Shown: in pieces, positions 56,857 through 64,000 of the stretch
Position numbering within the stretch: position 1 is the stretch's first letter
Layout of the letters: each line of letters starts with the position of its first letter
Source of the DNA: Georgenia faecalis
GTDB taxonomy: Bacteria; Actinomycetota; Actinomycetes; Actinomycetales; Actinomycetaceae
DNA: 64,000 nucleotides
Direction: 5' to 3'
Assembly (NCBI RefSeq): GCF_003710105.1
Contig: NZ_CP033325.1
Location: forward strand, 1,984,001-2,048,000
Translations under genes and position numbers: made by a program
Notes under the pieces: model-generated
What the model was told of the DNA's origin: nothing
Seen by the model: only the letters and a program-made list of their open reading frames with translations
The model's database searches: none

Positions 56857-57366
56857 TCACGCGCCCCGCCGGGTCCTCGCGGCCGCACCGCGCCCCGGGC
56901 GGGTGAGCCACAGGTGCGCGAGCAGCGCGGCCCCCCACACGAGGAACAACGGGTCCCACAGCCAGGCGTGCCCGATCATCGCGGGCCGGTCGTACCCGCC
57001 GTCGGGACGGATGACGCCCGCGAGCACGGCGTTGCTCACCAGCGTGTTGACGCCGCCGTAGGCGACGAGCGCGACCGCGCCGACCCAGCTGAGAGCCCGC
57101 CAGAACGCCCGCCCGCCGATCCGCTGCCGGTCGACGAGCACCGGGACGACGGCGCCCGCCGCCTTCGCGAGCGCGACGGCCGCGAGGACCAGGCCGGCCT
57201 GCAGGGGCGCCTCGGCGTGCAGCCGCACCGCCCACTGACCGACCGTGTCGAGCAGCCAGGTGCCTCCGACGGCCCAGTAGAGGCTGAAGGCGGCGTGCAC
57301 CAGCCCCGCGGCGCACGCCAGCCCGAGGCAGACGCGGCTCGCCCGCGCCCGACGCGGCGACCCCAT
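56857..57366 (-). CDS. DUF3995 membrane protein
   Basis: A 169-residue protein with four membrane helices and the family block VHAAFSLYWAVGGTWLLDTVGQWAV in the first helix pair, then WVGAVALVAYGGVNTLVSNAVLAG and DPLFLVWGAALLAHLWLTRP. DUF3995 members are small membrane proteins without known function. ATG 57366 follows a TAGCGT -10 box by 7 nt (leaderless), which decides it over an in-frame GTG nine bases upstream. Confidence 0.9.
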   Translation of the reverse strand: MGSPRRARASRVCLGLACAAGLVHAAFSLYWAVGGTWLLDTVGQWAVRLHAEAPLQAGLVLAAVALAKAAGAVVPVLVDRQRIGGRAFWRALSWVGAVALVAYGGVNTLVSNAVLAGVIRPDGGYDRPAMIGHAWLWDPLFLVWGAALLAHLWLTRPGRGAAARTRRGA

Positions 57367-57498
57367 GCCCACCACGCTAGGCGCACCCGGCGTGCGCCAC
57401 CTGTGCGATGGACTGCTCGCTGCCGGACCGTGAAAACCTCATCGCGCCGACGCCCGCGCCCCTACGCTCCGGCCAGGACAGCTCCGGGCAGGACGGAG

Positions 57499-57847
57499 GT
57501 GCTCGAGGGGCGGGTGGTCACCGGTCCCCCCGTCGCGGCACCCTCCCGGGGCGCACTCACCCTGCGGCTCCTCCTCACGCTCGCGCTCCTGGCCGCGTGG
57601 GCGCACGCGAGCACGGTGGCCCGCGAGCGCCCGCTCGCCGACCTCGTCGACGCGCTGGGGGCCGGCCGGGTCTCCGCCGTCGTCCTCGGGCGGCCGGAGT
57701 CGGGCTCCGTTCGCCTTCCTGCTCCTCGAACCCGCGCCGGTGTGGCGGCGCTCGCCGGTCGAGCGCCCCCGCCGCCGGCTCACCGGCGGCTGGGCCTTCC
57801 TCCTCTCCCTCTTCCTCGACCCCGTATCGGTGTCGGGGGCGGGCTGA
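57499..57847 (+). pseudogene. Probable frameshifted or decayed membrane-protein gene
   Basis: The 509-bp space between DUF3995 and the SDR gene contains one plus-strand frame from GTG 57499 encoding TLRLLLTLALLAAWAHASTVARERPL and DALGAGRVSAVVLGRPESG, which looks protein-like. Near 57705-57715 this frame turns into Pro/Arg-rich sequence, while the next frame resumes sensible sequence (FAFLLLEPAPVWRRSPVE, then GWAFLLSLFLDPVSVSGAG) to a TGA at 57847. A one-base shift would join them into a protein of about 115 residues with two membrane segments. No similar family is recognised. It could instead be two fragments left by an internal deletion, or a sequencing error. Confidence 0.42.
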
Positions 57848-57875
57848 ACCCGCTGCACGCTCCCGTCGTGCCGCG

Positions 57876-58703
57876 TCAGTCGGCCGGCACCCCGACGCGC
57901 TCGGCACTGACCCGCCACAGCGCCGCGGCGAGGGCGGCGTCGTCCGCCTGGGGGTTGGTGGCGGCGACCTTGCGGCGCTCGTAGTACTGCCCCGGCTGCC
58001 AGTCCTGGCCGGGCGTGGTGGTCGCGAGCCACACCAGCTGGTCGGCGCCCCGGTCCGGGCCGGGAAGGAGCCGGTGGAGCGGGGTGCGGTAGAGCAGGCG
58101 CATCGCGCTCGTCGAACCCTCGGCGAAGTTCGTCGCGATGACGCCGGGGTGGAAGGCCACCGCCGCGATCCCCTTGGGCCCGTACCGGCGCTGGAGCTCC
58201 TTCGTGAAGAGGATGTTGGCGAGCTTGGAGTCCCCGTAGGCCCGGTCGGCGCCGTAGTCGCGGACGTGGTCGAGGTCGTCGAGGTCGAGGCGGCCGAAGG
58301 CGCGGGCGGCTCGGCTGGAGGACGCGATGACCGTCGCCCGGGAGGTCTCCAGCGTGGGCAGGAGCAGGTGGGTGAGGAGGAACGGCGCGAGGTGGTTGAC
58401 CTGGAGGGTCATCTCGTTGCCGTCGACCGTGACCTCGCGCCCGCCCATGATGCCGCCGGCGTTGTTGGCGAGGACGTCGATGCGCGGGTAGGTCGCGCGG
58501 AGGTCGTCAGCGAGTGCCCGGACCTCGGCGAGGCGGGCGAAGTCCGCGACCCGGTACGGCTGGCCGATCTCGGCCGCGAGCGCCGCGGTCTTCTGGGGGG
58601 AGCGTCCGACGAGGACGACGGTGTGCCCGGCGGCGCTGAGGCGGCGCGCCGCGGCGGCCCCGATCCCGTCGCTGGCGCCGGTGAGGACGATGGTGCGAGT
58701 CAT
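57876..58703 (-). CDS. Short-chain dehydrogenase/reductase
   Basis: A 275-residue SDR similar to retinol-dehydrogenase/WW-domain oxidoreductase-like bacterial proteins: TGASDGIGAAAARRLSAAGH (nucleotide-binding loop, 8-27), LANNAGGIMG, ASSSRAAR with the catalytic Ser, and YGDSKLANILFTKEL with the Tyr-x-x-x-Lys pair. GRS in the second strand end (VVLVGRSPQK) suggests NADP preference. Substrate unknown. A TAGGGT box lies 6 nt before ATG 58703, indicating a leaderless transcript, and the mug gene is divergent with a similar promoter. Confidence 0.94.
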   Translation of the reverse strand: MTRTIVLTGASDGIGAAAARRLSAAGHTVVLVGRSPQKTAALAAEIGQPYRVADFARLAEVRALADDLRATYPRIDVLANNAGGIMGGREVTVDGNEMTLQVNHLAPFLLTHLLLPTLETSRATVIASSSRAARAFGRLDLDDLDHVRDYGADRAYGDSKLANILFTKELQRRYGPKGIAAVAFHPGVIATNFAEGSTSAMRLLYRTPLHRLLPGPDRGADQLVWLATTTPGQDWQPGQYYERRKVAATNPQADDAALAAALWRVSAERVGVPAD

Positions 58704-58784
58704 CCGCCGACCCTACGGACGTCGCCGCGGGTGTGCGCCCGGGGGCGGCGCGGCAGCCCTCACAGCGGCCTAAGGTACGGGGGC

Positions 58785-59339
58785 ATGTCCCCCGCCTCGC
58801 GCCCGACGCGCGCCGACCTCCTCGCCTCCGCGGACCGGACCCTCCCGACCATCGCCGCCCCCGGGCTGCGGGTGCTGTTCTGCGGGATCAACCCGGGCTT
58901 GTACTCGGCGTGGACGGGGCACCACTTCGCCCGGCCGGGCAACCGGTTCTGGCCGGCGCTGCACCGCTCGGGGTTCACCCCACGCCAGCTGGCCCCCGCC
59001 GAGCAGCTCGAGCTGCTCACCTGGGGCCTCGGGGTGACGAACGTCGTCGAGCGGGCGTCGGCGACGGCGGCTGAGCTCTCCCCCGCCGAGCTCCAGGCCG
59101 GCGGCGAACGGCTCGTCGCCGACGTCGAGCGGTACGACCCGGCGTGGCTCGCCGTCCTCGGCGTCACGGCCTATCGCGCGGCGTTCCACCGGCCGAAGGC
59201 GACGTTCGGGGAGCAGGAGCCGATCGGGGCCACGCGGGTGTGGGTGCTGCCCAACCCCAGCGGGCTCAACGCGCACTTCACGCTCGCCCGGCTCGCCGAG
59301 CGCTTCGCCGAGCTGCGGTCTGCCGCTACAGGACCGTGA
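58785..59339 (+). CDS. mug: G/U mismatch-specific uracil-DNA glycosylase
   Basis: A 184-residue Mug/TDG-family glycosylase. The catalytic motif is CGINPGLYSAWTGHHFA (about 33-49, with Asn36) and the base-intercalation motif is VLPNPSGLNAHFT near residue 156. LLTWGLGVTNVVERASATAAEL is also typical. It removes uracil or ethenocytosine opposite G in DNA. ATG 58785 is 8 nt after TAAGGT (58771-58776), a likely leaderless start. Its last 14 bp overlap tail-to-tail with the DUF429-RusA gene on the other strand. Confidence 0.95.
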   Translation: MSPASRPTRADLLASADRTLPTIAAPGLRVLFCGINPGLYSAWTGHHFARPGNRFWPALHRSGFTPRQLAPAEQLELLTWGLGVTNVVERASATAAELSPAELQAGGERLVADVERYDPAWLAVLGVTAYRAAFHRPKATFGEQEPIGATRVWVLPNPSGLNAHFTLARLAERFAELRSAATGP

Positions 59340-60483
59340 CGAGGATCGTGGCGCCCGTGTTCTCGCCCTCCCGGACGGTCCGCTTCGACGCGACGAGCCT
59401 GTCCACCCGCTCGTCGTCCGACTGCTCCGGTCCCGCGATCGCGCGTCGCCCGAGCACAGGGGTCAAGGCGTCCAGGGTGGGCTTGACCAGGTTGTCGAGA
59501 TCCCAGCCCTGGCCGGATCGCCATGGCGGCGGAAGCCGGAAGTGCATGGTGACCTCGAGGCGCCCGGGCAACGGGCCGTCGTCGGCGACCGCCGCGACCG
59601 CCGCCTGATGGACGGCGGCGCGCCACGGCCGCTCACCCGCGGTGGCGAACGTGGCGGGCACACCGCGGACCTCGAACGCCGTCATCACCGGGCGCTCAGC
59701 CACCGGCGCAGTGGACCGGTCGTCCGACTCACCGGCCACCGTCGCCACCCGCGCCGAGACCGGGTGGGTCGGGGGCGGCGTGGCGACGATGTAGCCGTCG
59801 GCGGGCGTGCCGTAGAGGTGCAGGGACTCCGGGGCCTCTCGCCACCGCCACGCGAGGTGCGCGCAGAAGACCGCGTCGACCTCGTCCTCGAGGCGTTCCA
59901 GATGCATGGGCCGTCTCGCGTCCTCTACCGCCGCTCGGATGCTGCGCCAGCGCTCGTTCGCCGGCAGTCCCAGGACGTCCACGGACTCCAGGTGTGCCAG
60001 CAGCTCGAGGAAGGCCGCCCGTCGACGCTCGAAGCTCCGACCTCCCTTCGCCTTGTACGGCAGGACGCTTCCGAGCTCGAAGAGCCCGACCATCGCCGGG
60101 TGCGGGTAGACCTCGATGCACGGGGGCACGCCCGCGGCATAGGTCGGGTCCGGGTCGAGCGTCCACCCCAGGCGTCTGGCGATCGTCGCGCCGCGAGGGG
60201 GGTTGAAGTAGGGGCGGGTGAGGTTGCTGGCGTGGCACGAGGCGCCGTACCGCCCGAACACGCGCGAGACCTCGCGCTCGCAGTCGCGCTGCCCGGACGC
60301 GTTGGTGACGATCAGTGGCGCATCCATCGCGGCGGCCCGGACGGGAGCGTGCGCGCCGACCCACGCGACGATCTCGTCGTCGGTGGTCACGCTGGCGGAG
60401 TCGACCAACCGGCCTGCACGGTCGACGGCGGCGAGGCCCGTCCGCGCCCGGTTGCTCCACGCCAGGTCCACGCCCACGTACAT
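59326..60483 (-). CDS. DUF429-RusA fusion: two predicted nuclease domains in one protein
   Basis: A 385-residue protein. Residues 1-225 match DUF429, an RNase H-like predicted nuclease: MYVGVDLAWSNRARTGLA (Asp6), AAMDAPLIVTN (Asp54), CEREVSRVFGRYGASCH, PPCIEVYPHPAM (Glu124) and DEVDAVFCAHLAW (Asp203). After a spacer, residues 265-385 match RusA-type Holliday junction resolvases: MTAFEVRGVPATFATAGERPWR, MHFRLPPPWR, GWDLDNLVKPTLDAL (Asp328, Asp330, Lys334) and QSDDERVDRLVASKR (Asp356/Asp357). The acidic and lysine positions fit RusA's active site. The start at ATG 60483 follows TAGTTT by 7 nt (leaderless). The neighbour is mug, convergent and overlapping by 14 bp. I know of no assigned role for this fusion. 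Confidence 0.85.
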   Translation of the reverse strand: MYVGVDLAWSNRARTGLAAVDRAGRLVDSASVTTDDEIVAWVGAHAPVRAAAMDAPLIVTNASGQRDCEREVSRVFGRYGASCHASNLTRPYFNPPRGATIARRLGWTLDPDPTYAAGVPPCIEVYPHPAMVGLFELGSVLPYKAKGGRSFERRRAAFLELLAHLESVDVLGLPANERWRSIRAAVEDARRPMHLERLEDEVDAVFCAHLAWRWREAPESLHLYGTPADGYIVATPPPTHPVSARVATVAGESDDRSTAPVAERPVMTAFEVRGVPATFATAGERPWRAAVHQAAVAAVADDGPLPGRLEVTMHFRLPPPWRSGQGWDLDNLVKPTLDALTPVLGRRAIAGPEQSDDERVDRLVASKRTVREGENTGATILVTVL

Positions 60484-60560
60484 CTGCCACAAACTAGCCG
60501 CGAGCGCCCCGGTGCGTCGGCAAATGACGCCCGCGCGTGGCACCCACGCGCCCGCCGTCA

Positions 60561-62012
60561 CTAGCCGCGCGCCACCGGCCGGCCGTAGGCCTCGAGGAGG
60601 CGCAACCACACCTCGCTCGACGTCGGGAACGGTGGCACGGCGTGCCACAGCCGGTCCAGCGGGACCTCCCCCGCGACGGCGACGGCCGCGGAGAACAGCA
60701 GCTCGGCGACGTCCTGGCCGACGAACGTCGCCCCGAGCACCACCCCCCGGTCCTCGTCGACGACCATCCGCGCCCGGCCCACGTACCCGTCCGCGTGCAG
60801 GCTCGCCCCGGACACCGCGCCCAGGTCCGCCTCCACCACCCGCGTGCGGTAGCCGGCCTCGTCGGCCGCCGCCGCGGTGAGCCCGGCGCTGGCCACCTGC
60901 GGGTCGGTGAAGACTACCTGCGTGACGGCGCGGTGGTCGGCGGTGGCCGCGTGCACGCCCCACGGCGCGTCGTCGACGGTCCCGCCCTGGGCGCGGGCGG
61001 CGATGACGTCCCCGGCGGCGCGCGCCTGGTACTTGCCCTGGTGGGTGAGGAGGTTGCGGTGGTTGATGTCCCCGACGGCGTAGAGCCACTCGACCGGCTC
61101 ACCGTCCGGGCCGAGCACCCGCAGGGTCTCGTCCACGTCGAGCCAGCCGCGCTCGCTCCCCAGCCCGACGGCGCCGAGGCCGAGGTCGTCGGTGCGCGGT
61201 TCCCGGCCGGTGGCGACGAGCACCTCCGCCACCCGCAGCGTCGACCCGTCGTCGCACTCGAGGACGACGGCGCCGCCGGCCTCGCGCTCCACCCGGCGCG
61301 CCGAGACCCCCCGGCGCAGCGTCACGCCACGCTCCTCGAGTCTCTTGCCGACGAGCTCCGCGGCGAACGGCTCGTACCCCGCGAGGAGGTCGTGCCGCAC
61401 GAGCATCGTCACCGCGCTGCCGAGGTCCGCCCACGCGCCCGCCAGCTCGCACGCGACGGCCCCGCCGCCGATGACCGCGAGGCTCTCGGGGACGACCCGC
61501 GCCGCGACGCCCTCGCGGTTCGTCCAGGGCTGCGCCGCGCGCAGCCCGAACGTGTCCGGCACGTGGGCGCGGGTGCCGGTGGCGAGCGCGACGGCGTGCC
61601 GCGCGGCCAGGTGCACCTCGCCGTCGGGCGTGGTGACCGTGACCTCGCGCGGGCCGGTGAGGCGGCCGTGACCGCGGACCAGGTCGATCCCGGCGCTCTC
61701 GAGCCAGCTCACCTGGCCGGCGTCGTCCCAGTCGCCGACGAAGCTGTCGCGCCGGGCGAGGACCGCCGCGGCGTCGAGGCCGCCGGTGACCGCCTGGCGG
61801 GCGCCGTCGACCCGGAGCGCCGCCCGGCGGGCGTCCCCGCTGCGCAGCAGCGCCTTGGACGGGATGCACGCCCAGTACGAGCACTCCCCGCCGACGAGCT
61901 CGGACTCGACGATGACCGCGCTGAGCCCGCCGCGGACCGCGCGGTCGGCGACGTTCTCCCCCACGGGTCCGGCTCCGATGACGACGACGTCGTAGACCTG
62001 ACGCTCGGGCAT
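60561..62012 (-). CDS. FAD/NAD(P)-dependent disulfide reductase, dihydrolipoyl dehydrogenase-like
   Basis: A 483-residue class I pyridine nucleotide-disulfide reductase: VVVIGAGPVGENVADRAVRGG (FAD, 9-29), the redox cysteines in GGECSYWACIPSKALLR (Cys44, Cys49), VIGGGAVACELAGAWADLG (NAD(P)), YAVGDINHRNLLTHQGKYQARAAG, and the C-terminal VPPFPTSSEVWLRLLEAY. The C-terminal pair normally reading H-x-H-P-T-x-S-E is here H-A-V-P-P-F-P-T-S-S-E, as in the mercuric-reductase/LpdA-like branch of unknown substrate. It is only about 25-30% like the lpdA product by eye and lacks dehydrogenase-complex neighbours, so a role in thiol or metal redox is likelier. Divergent from the osmoprotectant ABC operon. 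Confidence 0.9.
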   Translation of the reverse strand: MPERQVYDVVVIGAGPVGENVADRAVRGGLSAVIVESELVGGECSYWACIPSKALLRSGDARRAALRVDGARQAVTGGLDAAAVLARRDSFVGDWDDAGQVSWLESAGIDLVRGHGRLTGPREVTVTTPDGEVHLAARHAVALATGTRAHVPDTFGLRAAQPWTNREGVAARVVPESLAVIGGGAVACELAGAWADLGSAVTMLVRHDLLAGYEPFAAELVGKRLEERGVTLRRGVSARRVEREAGGAVVLECDDGSTLRVAEVLVATGREPRTDDLGLGAVGLGSERGWLDVDETLRVLGPDGEPVEWLYAVGDINHRNLLTHQGKYQARAAGDVIAARAQGGTVDDAPWGVHAATADHRAVTQVVFTDPQVASAGLTAAAADEAGYRTRVVEADLGAVSGASLHADGYVGRARMVVDEDRGVVLGATFVGQDVAELLFSAAVAVAGEVPLDRLWHAVPPFPTSSEVWLRLLEAYGRPVARG

Positions 62013-62088
62013 GGCGCACTCCGCTCCACGAGACAGGCCCCGACCCTACGCTCGGGGGAACGCCGCGCGCATCGAACGGAGGACCGCA

Positions 62089-62997
62089 ATGATCGAGTTC
62101 CGCTCCGTGAGCAAACGCTTCGCCGACGGCACGGAGGCCGTCGCCGACCTCGACCTCGTCATCCCGGCCCACCGCACGACCGTCCTCGTGGGCTCGTCGG
62201 GGTCCGGCAAGACGACGATCCTGCGGATGATCAACCGGATGGTCGACCCCACGGCCGGCACGGTGAGCATCGACGGTGTCGACGTCCGCCAGCGCGCCCC
62301 CGTCCCGCTGCGGCGCGGGATCGGCTACGTCATGCAGAGCGCCGGCCTGCTCCCGCACCGGAGGGTGCTCGACAACGTCACCACGGTGCTGCGCCTGGCG
62401 AAGACCCCCCGGGCCACGGCCCGCGAGCGCGGGCTCGCCCTCATGGACACGGTGGGGCTGGACCGCTCCCTCGCGCGCCGCTACCCGCGCCAGCTCTCCG
62501 GCGGCCAGCAGCAACGGGTGGGCGTGGCGCGGGCCCTGGCCTCGGACCCGAACATCCTCCTCATGGACGAGCCGTTCGGGGCGGTCGACCCCATCGTGCG
62601 CGCCGAGCTCCAGGACGAGCTGCTGCGCCTGCAGCAGCACCTGGCCAAGACCATCGTCTTCGTCACCCACGACATCGACGAGGCGTTCCGCCTCGGCGAC
62701 CAGGTGGTCATCCTCGAGACCGGGGGGCGCATCGCGCAGCAGGGCACCCCGGCGGACATCCTCGCCGCCCCGGCCAGCCCGTTCGTCGCGCGGTTCATCG
62801 GCGCGGACCGGGGCCGGCGCTCGCTGCAGGTGGTCGAGCAGGACGGGCGCCGCCTCGTCGTCGACGCCGCGGGGCGCCCGGCGGGCGTGCTCGACGGCGC
62901 TCTCGACGCGCGGCCCGGCGGGGGGCCCGGCACGCTGCCCGATGCGGTGCCCGGCGGCACGCCCGACGCACGGCCCGACGGCGGAGGGCGGCCCTGA
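62089..62997 (+). CDS. Osmoprotectant (quaternary amine) ABC transporter ATP-binding protein
   Basis: A 302-residue ABC ATPase of the OpuCA/ProV type: Walker A VGSSGSGKTTILRM (35-48, Lys41), GYVMQSAGLLPHRRVLDNV (the Q-S-x-G-L-x-P-H Q-loop variant typical of this group), signature [15 protein letters not shown], Walker B ILLMDEPFGAVDPIVR and FVTHDIDEA. No CBS pair is present; the last 45 residues are a Gly/Pro/Asp low-complexity tail with ARPGGGPG-like repeats. ACGGAGGA is a strong RBS and TACGCT (62046-62051) a likely -10. Overlaps the next permease by one base (TGATG). Confidence 0.93.
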   Translation: MIEFRSVSKRFADGTEAVADLDLVIPAHRTTVLVGSSGSGKTTILRMINRMVDPTAGTVSIDGVDVRQRAPVPLRRGIGYVMQSAGLLPHRRVLDNVTTVLRLAKTPRATARERGLALMDTVGLDRSLARRYPRQLSGGQQQRVGVARALASDPNILLMDEPFGAVDPIVRAELQDELLRLQQHLAKTIVFVTHDIDEAFRLGDQVVILETGGRIAQQGTPADILAAPASPFVARFIGADRGRRSLQVVEQDGRRLVVDAAGRPAGVLDGALDARPGGGPGTLPDAVPGGTPDARPDGGGRP

Positions 62998-63677
62998 TGG
63001 GCTGGGTCACCGCCAACCTCGGCCTCATCGGCGAGCTCACGCTCCAGCACGCGCGCCTCAGCGTCGTGCCGGTAGTGCTCGGGTTCGTCCTCGCCCTCCC
63101 CCTGGGCGTGCTCGCGGCGCGGTACCGCCGGGTCCAGGGCCCGCTGCTCGGCGCCGTCGGGCTGATCTACACGGTCCCCTCGCTCGCCCTGTTCGTCCTC
63201 CTCCCCCCGGTCCTCGGCATCAGCTTCCTCAGCGACGTCAACGTCGTCATCGCCATGACGCTCTACGCGGTGGCGCTCATGACCCGGTTCGTCAGCGACG
63301 CCCTCGGCTCCGTCGACCCCGCGGTGCGTGCCTCGGCCACCGCCATGGGGTACTCCGCGTGGGGCCGCTTCTGGGCGGTCGAGCTGCCGCTGGCCGGCCC
63401 GGTGCTGCTCGCGGGCCTGCGGGTGGTCGCCGTGAGCACGGTGAGCCTGGTGACCGTCGGCGTCCTCGTCGGCATCCGCACGCTCGGCACCCTGTTCATG
63501 GACGGGCTCCAGCGCGGGATCCCGGCGGAGATCGTCACCGGGATCGTCGCCACCGTCGTCGTCGCCCTCGTGTTCGACGTCGCGCTCATCGTCCTCGGCC
63601 GCGCCCTCATGCCGTGGGCGCGCACCGCCCGCCGCGCCGAGCGCCGCGTCCGGCTCACCGCGGGGGCACCGGCATGA
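62997..63677 (+). CDS. Osmoprotectant ABC transporter permease (OpuCB type)
   Basis: A 226-residue permease with five or six membrane helices: TLQHARLSVVPVVLGFVLALPLGVLA, GLIYTVPSLALFVLLPPVLGIS (the typical Y-T-I/V-P-S-L-A block), and the EAA-like loop VDPAVRASATAMGYSAWGRFWAVELPLAGPVLLAGLRV. The family imports glycine betaine, choline or carnitine. It is the first of two permeases, which together with the ATPase form a compact operon; the binding protein must lie beyond the window's right edge. Confidence 0.93.
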   Translation: MGWVTANLGLIGELTLQHARLSVVPVVLGFVLALPLGVLAARYRRVQGPLLGAVGLIYTVPSLALFVLLPPVLGISFLSDVNVVIAMTLYAVALMTRFVSDALGSVDPAVRASATAMGYSAWGRFWAVELPLAGPVLLAGLRVVAVSTVSLVTVGVLVGIRTLGTLFMDGLQRGIPAEIVTGIVATVVVALVFDVALIVLGRALMPWARTARRAERRVRLTAGAPA

Positions 63678-64000
63678 GCCTCTTCGCGCAGGCGTGGGCC
63701 TGGCTCACCGCCCCCGAGCAGTGGACCGGCGCCGGGGCGCTGCCGGTGCGGGTCGGCGAGCACCTCCTCTACACGCTCGTCGCCCTGGCGCTCGCCACGC
63801 TCGTCGCCGTCCCGGTGGGCTACGCCGTCGGGCACACCGGCCGCGGCCGCCAGCTCGCCGTCGGCCTCGCGGGGGCGGCCCGCGCGCTGCCCTCCCTCGG
63901 GGTGCTCACCGTGCTCACGCTCGCGGTCGGCGTCGGGCGGGCCGGGCTCGCCGCCACCGCGGTGCTCGTCGTGCTCGCGATCCCCCCGGTGCTCGCCGGC
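63674..64000 (+). CDS. Osmoprotectant ABC transporter permease, second subunit (3' end outside window)
   Basis: ATG 63674 overlaps the previous permease stop in ATGA, and the frame stays open for 109 codons to the window edge. The product starts MSLFAQAWAWLTAPEQWTG, then GEHLLYTLVALALATLVAVPVGYAVGHTGRG and GAARALPSLGVLTVLTLAVG (the A-R-A-L-P-S-L/T-G block of OpuCB/OpuCD-type permeases). Normal length would be about 210-250 residues, so half is missing. Confidence 0.9.
   Translation, partial: MSLFAQAWAWLTAPEQWTGAGALPVRVGEHLLYTLVALALATLVAVPVGYAVGHTGRGRQLAVGLAGAARALPSLGVLTVLTLAVGVGRAGLAATAVLVVLAIPPVLAG

Noticed and set aside
59326-60483. The RusA-containing gene as a prophage remnant
   Set aside because: No integrase, capsid, terminase or attachment-site repeats nearby, and codon usage matches the chromosome.
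1-64000. tRNA or rRNA genes
   Set aside because: No cloverleaf with GTTCGA-type T-arms in the right context was found (the GTTCGA hits belong to SOS boxes), and no rRNA-like conserved stretches were seen.

Overview
The window is chromosomal DNA from a very GC-rich Gram-positive actinobacterium, most likely a member of the Micrococcales (Cellulomonas/Georgenia-like). The evidence is extreme third-position GC, frequent GTG starts, many -10 boxes of TANNNT form lying 6-8 nt upstream of start codons (leaderless mRNAs), actinobacterial marker families (DUF3043, DUF4191, the 107-aa protein before lpdA), and the order lpdA-sucB-TIGR01777-lipB-lipA-DUF4191-RDD-glnA. I see no rRNA, tRNA, CRISPR array, prophage or transposase. 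Both ends cut a gene: a glycerate kinase on the left and an osmoprotectant-type ABC permease on the right.

Left third (1-31 kb), mostly core metabolism. A glycerate kinase and an M20 peptidase are divergent from DUF3043-pyrD. Then come two small membrane proteins, leucyl aminopeptidase pepA, lpdA (E3) and sucB (E2 with two lipoyl domains). An MFS exporter, a TIGR01777 oxidoreductase, a kinase-like protein lacking the ATP-binding lysine, and an MMPL exporter with a divergent MarR regulator and shared palindromic operator follow. lipB and lipA supply the lipoyl cofactor used by sucB. Next is a nitrogen block: glnA1 with a four-box GlnR-type site, a cytochrome P450, an amino-acid ABC transporter preceded by an ArgR-type box, glnE and glnA2.

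Middle third (31-50 kb), accessory genes. These are an Old Yellow Enzyme-type oxidoreductase, a 5'-3' exonuclease translationally coupled to an uncharacterised coiled-coil protein, a PHP phosphoesterase, a SurA-like lipoprotein, an ECF sigma factor with a SnoaL-like tail beside a VOC protein, and a carbohydrate locus. The carbohydrate locus has a Tat-type lipoprotein binding protein, two permeases and GH43, all joined by 4-nt overlaps, divergent from a GH36 alpha-galactosidase with a CRP-like site between them, followed by a sugar-porter MFS.

Right third (50-64 kb), regulation and DNA repair. It holds a TetR/hydrolase pair with an operator, an ECF42-type sigma factor with its YCII partner, a LexA-boxed radical SAM protein (Rv2578c/SplB-like) facing a LexA-boxed dinB, several small enzymes, mug, a DUF429-RusA fusion nuclease, a flavoprotein disulfide reductase and an osmoprotectant ABC operon.

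The least-explained signals are (i) a family of palindromic elements with a conserved 15-nt loop, found only in wide convergent gene gaps and at two of the three sites accompanied in fixed orientation by an 18-bp motif; (ii) the DUF429-RusA fusion; and (iii) the kinase-like receptor without its catalytic lysine.
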